Shown here piece after piece: positions 52,201 to 55,027 of a DNA stretch of 64,000 nucleotides (within the stretch, counting starts at the first letter, position 1; each line of letters starts with the position of its first letter). The position numbers and the translations under genes were made by a program. The stretch is from Chiridota heheva (lineage: Eukaryota > Echinodermata > Holothuroidea > Apodida > Chiridotidae). The notes beneath the pieces were generated by a model. The model was not told the origin of the DNA and did not search any database. It worked only from the letters and a program-made list of their open reading frames with translations. The stretch lies in assembly GCA_020152595.1 (NCBI GenBank), contig JAIGNY010001829.1, positions 427,501 through 491,500 on the forward strand. The letters are read 5' to 3'.

Positions 52201-52260
52201 TCTTCTGACATCCGCCTTGCCTCTGGGGAGGCAAGGGGTTAGAAGATGGTTGATCTGGTC
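4275..52260 (-). CDS. IK: IK/RED spliceosomal protein gene, 21 visible exons
   Basis: RED (IK) is a nuclear protein that joins SMU1 in the spliceosomal B complex. The exons, read in order on the minus strand, give the full family layout: [17 protein letters not shown] near the start, [16 protein letters not shown], a KYRDRARERRDG helix, [61 protein letters not shown], an Arg/Asp repeat region, [55 protein letters not shown] and the C-terminal PKQPKY. All junctions have canonical sites and matching phases except one AT-AC intron. Coding length from the ATG at 52,211 is 1,805 nt plus one apparently missing base, giving about 601 residues. Two exons (1 and 12) show an apparent single-base loss. 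The true first exon was not found. Recognition rests on recalled family sequence, not a search. Confidence 0.96.
4537..5250. mobile_element. hAT-like MITE with TAATCG-rich inverted ends
   Basis: The left end TAGTGCTCTTGATTTGCGAT and the inverted right end TAATGCTGTTGACGATTAGC are similar, and both continue into GCGATTAAT motifs. The flanks give an 8-bp near-duplication, AATCTAAG against AAACTAAG. It carries no transposase and sits in the last IK intron. Confidence 0.7.
5251..5880. other. IK intron 20, remainder
   Basis: AT-rich intronic sequence between the MITE and exon 20. No repeat or gene was recognised. Confidence 0.5.
5886..5917 (-). CDS. IK: IK exon 20 (32 nt)
   Basis: A tiny exon reading [10 protein letters not shown] plus a split Gly. 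Acceptor tctttcag, donor GTAAGC. It matches IIEKRKKMEADG. Short degenerate GGACCA repeats follow about 110 bp away. Confidence 0.92.
6030..6200. repeat. degenerate GGACCA minisatellite
   Basis: About 20-bp steps of ggaccaact(a/g)(a/g)gaccattt in several variants, in the IK intron just upstream of exon 20. Confidence 0.65.
6658..6868. repeat. TATG / CATA microsatellite forming an inverted pair
   Basis: A (TA)n start leads to (TATG)n, then a short TATATA centre, then (CATA)n and (TA)n. The two halves are reverse complements, so the tract could fold into a long hairpin. Confidence 0.9.
7049..7262. repeat. GATA (CTAT) microsatellite followed by a TA tract
   Basis: (CTAT)n with scattered CTAC units to about 7,163, then (TA)n with short interruptions to 7,262. 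Confidence 0.95.
7300..7415 (+). mobile_element. 3' tail of a LINE or tail-sharing SINE
   Basis: The tail ggttggcgctatatcaagtt then caataaatgataataataataa has the typical 3' end of a CR1/L2-type retroposon, like the ends at 37,600-37,680, 50,590-50,635 and 54,990-55,027. The rest of the element was not recognised. Confidence 0.5.
7416..8340. other. IK intron 19, mostly unassigned
   Basis: Contains a 29-bp direct duplication (aagagacctagattatatca) near 8,128-8,185. No gene was seen. Confidence 0.5.
8369..8480 (-). CDS. IK: IK exon 19
   Basis: Reads [20 protein letters not shown] then [17 protein letters not shown]. Acceptor tttactag, donor GTGAGT, leaves in phase 0. It matches AAFQYGIKMSEGRKTRRFKE. 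A TGTCAC-type microsatellite starts about 180 bp upstream in the intron. Confidence 0.97.
8665..9085. repeat. hexamer-type minisatellite, TGTCACTGTCGC variants
   Basis: Imperfect 6-bp steps of (t/c)gtca(c/t)tgt. Because 6 is a multiple of 3, several frames stay open, giving Asp/Ser runs on minus and Val/Thr runs on plus. It is intronic, upstream of exon 19, and not a gene. Confidence 0.9.
9470..10615. repeat. about 300-bp satellite, roughly four units
   Basis: Each unit has two halves, each with an aagccccgcccact core. The (t/c)actcattgatatgcatgac half-unit recurs near 9,605, 9,910, 10,205 and 10,510; the other half-unit recurs near 9,475, 9,770, 10,070 and 10,360. The array ends at gctagcgcatcggaacc. 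A second array lies at 36,125-36,965. Confidence 0.85.
10638..10726 (-). CDS. IK: IK exon 18
   Basis: Reads [20 protein letters not shown] then YMNNKEAMP and a split Lys. Acceptor tcttccaag, donor GTAAGC. It matches [30 protein letters not shown]. Confidence 0.97.
10838..11100. repeat. 15-bp AT-rich minisatellite
   Basis: About 13 clean copies of attatcattatacgt/acat, decaying after 11,040. It lies in the IK intron between exons 18 and 17. Confidence 0.9.
11446..12014. mobile_element. hAT-like MITE, copy 1
   Basis: Ends are TAGTGCTGTCATGA and TCGTGACAGCACTA, an inverted pair. The interior has cgatatatcg motifs. Flanks agree at 6 of 8 bases. A second copy, inverted relative to this one, is at 34,440-35,045: they share ctgctagatctgc against gcagatctagcag. 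Confidence 0.8.
12053..12119 (-). CDS. IK: IK exon 17
   Basis: Reads [20 protein letters not shown] then DM, leaving in phase 0. Acceptor ttttatag, donor GTAAGG. It matches MDDMAVDSDEEVDYSKMD. A hAT-like MITE ends 39 bp from its donor side. Confidence 0.96.
12430..13655. repeat. 19-bp minisatellite, about 63 copies
   Basis: Unit ggcttccctttccatcttc with a common variant ggcttctctttccatattc, often in mixed blocks that repeat as larger units. The strand is strongly pyrimidine-biased. A 19-bp unit shifts frame each copy, so all frames read a 57-bp cycle; the long frames on both strands are artefacts. Confidence 0.97.
13656..14430. other. IK intron 16, remainder
   Basis: AT-rich, no gene. A short near-repeat, ccttccaaaacatggcc, occurs near 14,080-14,120. 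Confidence 0.5.
14433..14522 (-). CDS. IK: IK exon 16
   Basis: Reads [20 protein letters not shown] then EDSYMECYP plus a split Gly. Acceptor tttgcag, donor GTAAAT. SYMECYP matches the family's SYAECYP. The insert rich in Arg, Gly and Lys is longer than in vertebrates. A 24-bp minisatellite begins 80 bp upstream in the intron. Confidence 0.95.
14603..15145. repeat. 24-bp minisatellite, about 22 copies
   Basis: Unit tccatgtatgtaatcagcaa then gtgt, with a variant tccatgtatgaaataagtaa at three positions. Because 24 is a multiple of 3, frames stay open on both strands; these are not genes. It lies 80 bp from IK exon 16. Confidence 0.97.
15608..15957. repeat. about 30-33-bp minisatellite, about 11 copies
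   Basis: Unit tgtctagtgctaatcagctg followed by tctgttttttc, with T-run length changes. Confidence 0.95.
16229..16252 (-). CDS. IK: IK exon 15, 24-nt microexon
   Basis: Reads SEKKEQK between split codons; donor GTAAGT. Joined to exon 14 it gives [11 protein letters not shown], in line with SLKKPEDKKQLG of vertebrate RED. It is entered through the AC end of the U12-type intron and exits through a GT donor. Confidence 0.87.
16657..17215. mobile_element. foldback MITE inside the AT-AC intron
   Basis: It starts TTAAAGGATTAGTTCAGTGG and ends in the inverse, CCACTAAACTAATCCTTTAA. The arms of more than 150 bp pair across the element. TTAA at both edges suggests TTAA-targeting, as in piggyBac or Kolobok elements (inference). 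Confidence 0.75.
17515..18213. mobile_element. second foldback MITE inside the AT-AC intron
   Basis: The left arm (17,515-17,640) is inverted at 17,975-18,090 and again at 18,095-18,213, so the right arm is duplicated. The ends resemble gaaaggattattcccatgg and ccatgaaaatattccttt. It stops about 75 bp from the AT donor of the intron. Confidence 0.65.
18290..18342 (-). CDS. IK: IK exon 14, ends at an AT-AC donor
   Basis: Reads [17 protein letters not shown] and leaves with two bases (AA). There is no usable GT donor; the exon is followed directly by ATATCCTTT, the U12 AT-AC 5' splice consensus. Two in-phase acceptors lie 12 nt apart (ctctacag and ccactacag), so the residues VPLQ may be optional. 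It matches AGWEGTESLK of the family. Confidence 0.87.
18925..19265. repeat. dispersed repeat, pair with 50,640-50,960
   Basis: Shared blocks with the second copy are tccataatggacca, atactgg(a/g)ggaatctta, tgattg and caaagtactgaag(a/t)aatca. Class not recognised. Confidence 0.6.
19344..19500. repeat. 15-bp minisatellite, about 10 copies
   Basis: Nearly identical copies of gcagaacagctcgaa. Open frames on both strands (AEQLE on plus) are by-products. Confidence 0.95.
19580..20705 (+). repeat. minisatellite of catcccaccc/atgtcccacatgg units
   Basis: Steps of about 21-24 bp, cleanest at 19,615-19,740, with a break of unique sequence near 20,370-20,480. It is the same minisatellite as at 110-445 and belongs to the same dispersed repeat. 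Confidence 0.9.
20706..21412 (+). repeat. constant part of the minisatellite-bearing repeat
   Basis: Runs through gcctgatatagcccctggtg, acttgaggatcttta and a ctgaggaaatctcaggac tract to gtaatcgccattacataggt and the palindromic tail atgcttcgcatgcgaacc. The same order is present in degraded form at 450-1,490. Confidence 0.7.
21515..21589 (-). CDS. IK: IK exon 13
   Basis: Reads [20 protein letters not shown] then ERYGK, phase 0 on both sides. Acceptor gtttcag, donor GTATAG. It corresponds to GSTKELIKSINEKF of vertebrate RED. Confidence 0.93.
21700..22005. repeat. about 100-bp tandem repeat, three copies
   Basis: Near-identical units from ggtgaactaattggcaggta to acttcatactagctct start at about 21,702, 21,803 and 21,903; the last copy is slightly shorter. 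It lies in the intron upstream of exon 13. Confidence 0.95.
22006..22555. other. IK intron 12, remainder
   Basis: No gene or repeat recognised between the 100-bp repeats and exon 12. Confidence 0.5.
22559..22879 (-). CDS. IK: IK exon 12, Arg/Asp repeat region (apparent one-base loss)
   Basis: Acceptor tttcttgcag, donor GTAGGT. It starts [16 protein letters not shown], then runs through RDRDQN-type repeats that give the protein its name. The entry frame runs on to a stop in exon 13 if spliced. The exit frame reads [11 protein letters not shown] then [13 protein letters not shown], matches the family and joins exon 13 in phase 0. The two frames differ by one missing base in the repeats, most simply near AATCGGATCATG where the flanking units predict CGAGAT. 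A stop in the exit frame upstream (about 22,735) shows that a switch is needed. Confidence 0.93.
22880..23990. other. IK intron 11, exon-12 side
   Basis: Unassigned intronic sequence with only short chance frames. Confidence 0.45.
24005..24178. repeat. foldback repeat with long near-perfect arms
   Basis: The stretch gtcgcaggacaagcgtaaat ... gatggtttg is followed by its reverse complement, caaaccatct ... atttacacttgtcctgcga, around a short centre. It is probably a small MITE. Confidence 0.75.
24335..30657. repeat. 6.3-kb minisatellite, 54-bp unit, about 118 copies
   Basis: Each unit contains cctcttgtgatttgggggtc, tgtaattcaattcaggagcc and a C-rich gap (ccctggacccc). Variants (cttttgatttg, gccgcctgaact, ggaatcccc) come in a fixed order that repeats as blocks of about 269 bp (five units) and 485 bp (nine units). 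Some stretches have G5/C5 runs and others G4/C4. Because 54 is a multiple of 3, frames up to 250 codons are open on both strands; I do not consider them genes. It fills most of IK intron 11. Confidence 0.98.
30778..30823 (-). CDS. IK: IK exon 11 (46 nt)
   Basis: Reads [14 protein letters not shown] between split codons. Acceptor ttttacag, donor GTAAGT. It lies about 120 bp from the edge of the 6.3-kb minisatellite that fills the next intron. Confidence 0.93.
30880..31090 (-). mobile_element. SINE fragment (CTTGCTCAAGGACAC family)
   Basis: The plus strand shows ccagttcatagcaggtcagt, ccccagcagtggtggtactc and cttgctcaaggacacagtgc. The same blocks occur near 33,600-33,790 (opposite strand), 41,140-41,360 and 48,155-48,400, where a tRNA-like head is attached. 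A 39-bp duplication, gcgagtccccttagcttacg, follows at 31,070-31,140. Confidence 0.6.
31141..32035. other. IK intron 10, unassigned part
   Basis: AT-rich sequence with no gene. Near 31,670-31,710 a SINE-like remnant (gtggttcaatcacttagcca) may be present. Confidence 0.4.
32036..33105 (-). mobile_element. LINE fragment with RNase H domain, broken
   Basis: On the minus strand pieces of an RNase H domain appear in order but in different frames: [14 protein letters not shown], then [20 protein letters not shown] and [10 protein letters not shown], then [20 protein letters not shown]. These are the acidic and His motifs of RNase H as found in I-, LOA- and R1-type non-LTR retrotransposons. No reverse transcriptase remains. 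At least two frame changes make it a fossil in IK intron 10. Confidence 0.8.
33298..33409 (-). CDS. IK: IK exon 10
   Basis: Reads [20 protein letters not shown] then [17 protein letters not shown]. Acceptor ttttgtag, donor GTAAGA. It leaves with one base (G) that completes Gly in exon 11. The basic tail may contribute to nuclear localisation (inference). Confidence 0.97.
33600..33800 (+). mobile_element. SINE fragment (CTTGCTCAAGGACAC family)
   Basis: Reads gtgtccttaagcaagacact, cactcatctgtaaaattagt and gaactggcaatctgtccagg, the opposite orientation to the copy at 30,880-31,090. Confidence 0.6.
34080..34439 (+). mobile_element. retroposon tail region interrupted by a MITE
   Basis: The end gaaaaacactatatatacat then caaacacttgtaatatta and an AT-rich tail resembles a LINE/SINE 3' end. 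The MITE at 34,440-35,045 lies in this tail, and atcatgataatg ... atcatcatc continues beyond it. Confidence 0.4.
34440..35045. mobile_element. hAT-like MITE, copy 2 (inverted relative to copy 1)
   Basis: Ends TAGTGCTGTCACAA and TTATGACAGCACTA. Flanking octamers ATTATGAT and ATCATGAT match at 7 of 8, as expected for an 8-bp hAT target duplication. It is the reverse of 11,446-12,014. Non-coding. Confidence 0.82.
35219..35382 (-). CDS. IK: IK exon 9
   Basis: Reads [20 protein letters not shown] then [20 protein letters not shown] and [14 protein letters not shown]. Acceptor gttactgtag, donor GTAACT, leaves in phase 0. Residue by residue it is close to the vertebrate RED block around FLPGRMAY and [11 protein letters not shown]. 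Confidence 0.97.
35383..36120. other. IK intron 8, unassigned part
   Basis: No gene or clear repeat between exon 9 and the satellite. Confidence 0.45.
36125..36965. repeat. about 300-bp satellite, second array, plus CATA tract
   Basis: The half-unit core aagccc(c/a)(g/a)cccact followed by cattaatatgcatgacat recurs near 36,150, 36,410 and 36,710. The array runs into (CATA)n and (CAGA)n and ends at gatcgcatcgcaacc. It is the same family as 9,470-10,615. Confidence 0.85.
37234..37680 (+). mobile_element. tRNA-derived SINE, nearly full length
   Basis: The tRNA-like head at 37,234-37,305 has A box tagttcagttggtagagcg and B box gggttcaagccctgg. The central part includes gaggagacgttaagcctttg and ctacctggttctctgaacac. 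The 3' tail gtaaagcactcttgaatatg ... attactattattta is the kind shared with CR1/L2-type LINEs. The 681-945 copy lacks this tail. Confidence 0.85.
37852..37889 (-). CDS. IK: IK exon 8 (38 nt)
   Basis: A small exon reading [12 protein letters not shown], flanked by acceptor attacag and donor GTGAGT. It leaves with one base (G) that completes Ala in exon 9. It corresponds to ENKIEFKTRLG of RED. It is too short for ordinary open-frame detection. Confidence 0.94.
38110..38338. repeat. 24-bp minisatellite, about 9 copies
   Basis: Unit gatatcactgatgtaggaa then aaga. Frames are open on both strands because the unit is a multiple of 3. Confidence 0.95.
38339..39090. other. IK intron 7, unassigned part
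   Basis: Contains a short direct repeat near 38,930-39,060 (gtgaaacaggggaattccaa, about three imperfect copies). No gene. Confidence 0.55.
39094..39173 (-). CDS. IK: IK exon 7
   Basis: Reads [20 protein letters not shown] then QAKSKP. Acceptor ttgatcag, donor GTAAGT. It leaves with two bases (GT) that complete Val in exon 8. It matches VRAEIASKEKEEEELME of the family. Confidence 0.95.
39549..39737 (+). CDS. small acidic open frame, possible captured first exon
   Basis: It encodes 62 residues starting [20 protein letters not shown], strongly acidic, ending [20 protein letters not shown] and Leu-stop. The start has a good context (A at -3, G at +4). It lies antisense in IK intron 6. The acidic stretch leading into an xxQFEPE motif recalls the N-terminus of invertebrate P2X7-like nuclear proteins, but this is weak and from memory. 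It could be a retained exon of a duplicated gene or a chance frame. Confidence 0.3.
   Translation: MEAGKRHDFESSEGSDSEHEEECEKEDTSEQLLASSEIHPNQFEPEFNGDEEDEDKNEGDPL
40003..40145. repeat. near-perfect palindrome (foldback MITE)
   Basis: The left arm (ggttcacaattttccaactg ... gacatggccagtgatgtcat ... tgcatatata) is followed directly by its reverse complement (tatatatacactgaagcatg ... gtctgggcagttggaattgt). Arms are about 60 bp around a short AT centre. Confidence 0.9.
40146..41135. other. IK intron 6, unassigned part
   Basis: Includes an imperfect direct duplication of about 120 bp near 40,945-41,150 (aaagcacacctcccaccccc / aaagcacacaccccaacccc, both followed by agtaagtgatacccaaaggt). No gene. 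Confidence 0.5.
41140..41365 (-). mobile_element. SINE fragment (CTTGCTCAAGGACAC family)
   Basis: The plus strand shows ccagcctattgtatgataag, ccccagcagtactggtactc, ttcttgctcaagggcacatt and ccataaccactgcaccaccc, the inverted layout of this SINE. It ends about 115 bp from exon 6. Confidence 0.6.
41480..41594 (-). CDS. IK: IK exon 6
   Basis: Reads [20 protein letters not shown] then [18 protein letters not shown]. Acceptor cttcag, donor GTATGG, leaves in phase 0. This is one of the most conserved RED_N blocks. Confidence 0.97.
41985..42810. repeat. degenerate minisatellite, cleanest at 42,590-42,775
   Basis: Variants of atgccatcccaccctgtccc. The clean part has 17-bp steps of cacatgccaccctgtca. 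It resembles the 110-445 and 19,580-20,705 arrays but with a different core. Confidence 0.85.
42811..44045. other. IK intron 5, unassigned part with one dispersed-repeat fragment
   Basis: C-rich, catcctcc-type low complexity to 43,040. Near 43,545-43,680, on the minus strand, a repeat with ccatctgtccgtccatctgt and ggtgaagaggggatatagca resembles a common metazoan interspersed repeat. No gene. Confidence 0.5.
44048..44142 (-). CDS. IK: IK exon 5
   Basis: Reads [20 protein letters not shown] then [11 protein letters not shown]. Acceptor ttcttcag, donor GTAAGC. It leaves with two bases (CA) that make His with exon 6. It matches the family's [24 protein letters not shown] region. Confidence 0.96.
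44353..44690. repeat. 18-bp minisatellite, about 19 copies
   Basis: Unit gacgtcgataccagc(a/g)ga with CpG and a GACGTC palindrome in almost every copy. Frames are open on both strands because 18 is a multiple of 3. It begins about 210 bp upstream of IK exon 5. Confidence 0.97.
44691..45500. other. IK intron 4, unassigned part
   Basis: Contains C-rich low complexity near 44,920-44,950. No gene. Confidence 0.45.
45505..46797. repeat. 41-bp minisatellite, about 32 copies
   Basis: Unit agataagagatagttcttga followed by ttactactggtctttataagc, with a recurrent variant agataagaaatggttcttga. Sequence identity between copies is very high. It ends about 145 bp from IK exon 4. Confidence 0.98.
46943..47012 (-). 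CDS. IK: IK exon 4
   Basis: Reads [20 protein letters not shown] then RDR, a charged helix. Acceptor ttcacag, donor GTAAGT, leaves in phase 0. It corresponds to YYAKLRQQEIERERELAEKY of the family. Confidence 0.96.
47013..48150. other. IK intron 3, unassigned part
   Basis: No gene or clear repeat. Confidence 0.45.
48155..48398 (-). mobile_element. SINE with tRNA-like head (CTTGCTCAAGGACAC family)
   Basis: On the minus strand 48,398-48,315 reads taatagctcattggtagagt as A box and gggtttgattcctactc as B box, followed by the body seen without its head at 30,880, 33,600 and 41,140. This copy suggests the family is tRNA-derived. Confidence 0.65.
48400..48668 (-). mobile_element. second tRNA-derived SINE type
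   Basis: On the minus strand it starts tcttgtggtgtagcggttat, with B box gggttcaagcctgggtt, and runs on through gttgtcgatgttatgtctgt. It abuts the SINE at 48,155-48,398. The acceptor arms do not pair as in a real tRNA. Confidence 0.6.
48952..49011 (-). CDS. IK: IK exon 3
   Basis: Reads [19 protein letters not shown] and ends in a split codon. Acceptor cttcag, donor GTATGT. It matches the EYNEDEDPAARRRKKK segment of RED, an acidic patch followed by a basic cluster. Confidence 0.96.
49020..50160. other. IK intron 2 with an internal duplication
   Basis: A block with ttcaaatgata, gaatcactgctg and taggcc occurs at about 49,725-49,865 and again at 49,905-50,005. Near 49,645-49,690 gaattcgaacccgggacacc is a tRNA-type B box on minus, probably a SINE scrap. 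No gene. Confidence 0.55.
50165..50269 (-). CDS. IK: IK exon 2
   Basis: Reads [20 protein letters not shown] followed by [15 protein letters not shown]. Acceptor acacag, donor GTAAGT. It enters with one base completing a split codon and leaves with two bases (GC) that complete Ala in exon 3. The [17 protein letters not shown] block is a hallmark of the RED N-terminus. Confidence 0.95.
50470..50635 (+). mobile_element. retroposon 3' end
   Basis: The end gcgattgtaggaaagcgcta then tataaaaactgagtatta and (TTA)n is a typical CR1/L2-type tail. The upstream part (ctgtaatggctgcacggttg) may be a SINE body. Confidence 0.5.
50640..50960. repeat. dispersed repeat, pair with 18,925-19,265
   Basis: Shared order of short blocks with the other copy (tgtccataatggacca, atactgg, ggaatcttat, tgattgttcaaagtactgaa). 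Confidence 0.6.
51339..51724. mobile_element. MITE with AGGCYGT inverted ends and TAA duplication
   Basis: The left end AGGCTGTAACACACCGAACA and inverted right end AGGCCGTTACACACCAAATG are similar, and both continue to GAGCAATTTTTTA. TAA flanks it on both sides (51,336-51,338 and 51,725-51,727), which suggests PIF/Harbinger-type insertion (inference). Non-coding. Confidence 0.75.
52189..52260 (-). CDS. IK: IK exon 1 (first visible; reading frame broken)
   Basis: Acceptor tttcag precedes it and donor GTAAGT follows. The first part, read after a split codon, gives [10 protein letters not shown], which resembles SEPFSNPLAP at the start of vertebrate RED. The last part reads MSEDSDA in the frame that joins exon 2. 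The two frames differ by one missing base, possibly in the C4 run. An ATG at 52,211-52,209 could serve as an in-frame start as the sequence stands, but the upstream match suggests that a further 5' exon carries the real start. Confidence 0.75.
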
Positions 52261-53885
52261 CTGAAATGATAAAGAATAAGAAAACAAATCGCTTAATTTA
52301 ATTCCTTAAAATTCAGCATCTAAATCTTGAATCAATTGGTCATCGGTGAGTTAAGATGGCTATACCTAAAAAAATGAAATTTTTAGATATACCCCATGCC
52401 CCCCCCCTTTCCATTGCAGGTGCCACTAATCTCAGCATAGATTAGTTGATCAAACCAATGATTCCCCCTCAAATTTCAATTCCTACTGGAATAGTGACCT
52501 TTGCCGTAGAAACATTTATGTGGAATGCACCCTGGCAACTGATAAATGTAGAATTGCTGACATAAAATTGTAAAAGAATGGAAGAGCATCAACCCCAAAA
52601 GTAAAATCTTAAATTAAAGTTACCCTCAATTCAATTTATTTAAGAGTTTAAATACATTTTAAACTTTGATAATTTGTATAGCCTACCCATAGTGTACACT
52701 AGTTGTTAGTCACATACCCACTGTACAGTGTACGCGCGTATTTACTATGGGACATTTGCGAATCACCAATAAAATCATTCAAACAATTCAACTTCCTCTA
52801 AATGTCTACAACTGTAAGTGACCAAAGTTTCTGCCTTTCCAGCTAGGAAAATTGGGAAATTATTAAAATAAAATTGAAAACATTGGATAATTGAAGAATA
52901 ATTGCCAAAACAAAGAAAATATCCCGACTGAAAGTTGAAGAAAATTTAAGAAGATTTTTTTAATTTCTGCCTTTCAGCTAGGGAAATTGGGAAATTATTC
53001 AAATAAAATTAAAAACATTGGATAGATAATTGAAAGAATAATTGCCAAAATAAAGGAAATTTCCCGAAAATTAATGCAAATTTAAAAAATAAAAAATAAA
53101 GGACATTTTATGGAAATACAGGGAGTTTTCCCTGATATTGCTCATATGATTTGTTTTGTTTTGAGAGGGGAAAAACAGTTGGGAATGTGCTTCCCCCCCC
53201 CCCCGTGCCCCTGTCTACATCCTTGTAACAGCTTCACATTTAAAATAAAACTAAAATGTCTACTTATACTGATAATAACAACAATTTGCGGCAACCAATG
53301 ACATTTTTATTTGCATTGCGAATCACACAATAAATTAAAAATCAATGAAAAAAATAACTTCCTCTAACCAGGGATACTATAATCTGATTATAGAGCATCC
53401 CTGCTCAAGTGTAAACCAGAGCTTCTGCCTCTCAAGCTAGCAACTTTAAAAAAATAGACTGACAACACATATCCTACAGATCAATAAAAGTATAACATTT
53501 AAACCAAAAAGTATACAGGCCCTGTTATGAACACACCATGTGAGAAAACAAACTTAACCTTTAACACTTATTAACATAACTTTTGAGGGTGTTCGACAAG
53601 TGAACAATCTTTGATGACAGACATTAAAGACCTTCTAAAATGAGCAAAAATTCATGTCGAAATGACAGAAATATTAGTTCCAAGGTGAATGGCAAAATGT
53701 GAACACATAAGAGCTGACAATACTCATTTCTTGTGAGTAATGCACCCATCAATTGTATGATGCACATTTCGACCCCCGGGATATGTGCGTCAATATTGCG
53801 TCAATTACAATCAAATTTTGATGCAGGGGTAAGTCATTGTACATCAAATGTAAGTCATTCAAAGAAGATAGGTGAGTCAATGCGC
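52261..53885. other. upstream of IK exon 1, no gene seen
   Basis: Contains a near-duplicate pair (ggaaattgggaaattatt at about 52,848 and 52,982). An upstream IK exon is expected somewhere beyond 52,260, but I could not identify it here. Confidence 0.45.
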
Positions 53886-53889
53886 GTCA

Positions 53890-55027
53890 TTCTTTCAGTT
53901 ATGTTCAAACCTATATGGTGTGCCGCAGGGGAGTGTACTCGCTCCGATTTTGTTTTCCATTTATACTAGTTCTATTGGTAAAATTATATGTAAATATGAT
54001 CTTCATTACCACTTGTATGCCGATGACACACAATTATATATTTTGTTTAATCCCAATCAAGCTGAAGCAAATATTGCACTACATAAACTTGAATCATGTA
54101 TCGTTGAAATACGTAAGTGGATGTCCTCCAACTTTTTAAAGGTAAATGATAAAACTGAATTTATTGTTCTTGGTTCCAAACGTCAGCGTAACAAAATCAA
54201 CCTCCCTTTTTTTCAAATTGGTAATGCTCAAGTATGTGTAGCCTCTTAAACTTCGTAACTTTGGCTCCATTTTTAATGCTGATATGTCAATGGCTGACTA
54301 TCTCGAAATTTCTAAATCTTCATCATTTCATTTACGTAGCATAGGACTGATCAGAAAAAATTTAACATGGCCTGCCACTGAACAACCAGTTCATGCTTTT
54401 GTCTCTTCCCGCCTTGATATGGGTAACTCTTTTTTATATGGTCTCCCAGCCAATCAATCTCCCGCTTACAAAATATTGCTGCCAGGATTGTTACCCCAAG
54501 TAAACCAAATAAACTCATTACTCCCATTTTAAGGAATTTACACTGGCTACCCATTCATCATAGAATTGTTTTTAAAATACTTGTTTTAGTGTATAAGTCT
54601 ACTCATGTCTCCCACATATATTTCTGATCTTTTAATCCCATATAAGTCTCCCCGCCAGTTTATGCGTTCTAATTTCAAACTTCAATTAGCTATTCCACGT
54701 ACTTCTAGAACATGGGGTAAACATTCATTTTCTTTTGCTGCCCCCTTTTTATGGAACAGACTTCCAGACAACATCAAACTTAGTCCTTCCCTCAATTCTT
54801 TTAAATCATCATTAAAGACATTCCTCATGTGTTCTGATTCTGTTCAATTTTAAGCCTATATTTGTTCTTGTATGTATGTATTTTGCAGTATTCTTAACTA
54901 TTATTTCGTTTCTGTTCACATTGTTTTGCATTAATTGTTGTGTCGCTGCACCATGAGCATTACTTTTGATGGATACTGGGGAATAACAAGTATTCAATAT
55001 CATTATTATTAATATTATTATTATTAT
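53890..55027 (+). mobile_element. CR1/L2-like LINE, 5'-truncated and broken
   Basis: Reverse transcriptase motifs [17 protein letters not shown] and [11 protein letters not shown] are at 53,920-54,050, followed by the palm and thumb segment ([20 protein letters not shown]). The C-terminal part continues in other frames: HAFVSSRLDMGNSFLYGLP, then RTWGKHSFSFAAPFLWNRLP near 54,710-54,770. At least two frame changes and a premature stop are present. The 3' end is an ATT-rich tail. The upstream domains are missing. Confidence 0.88.
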
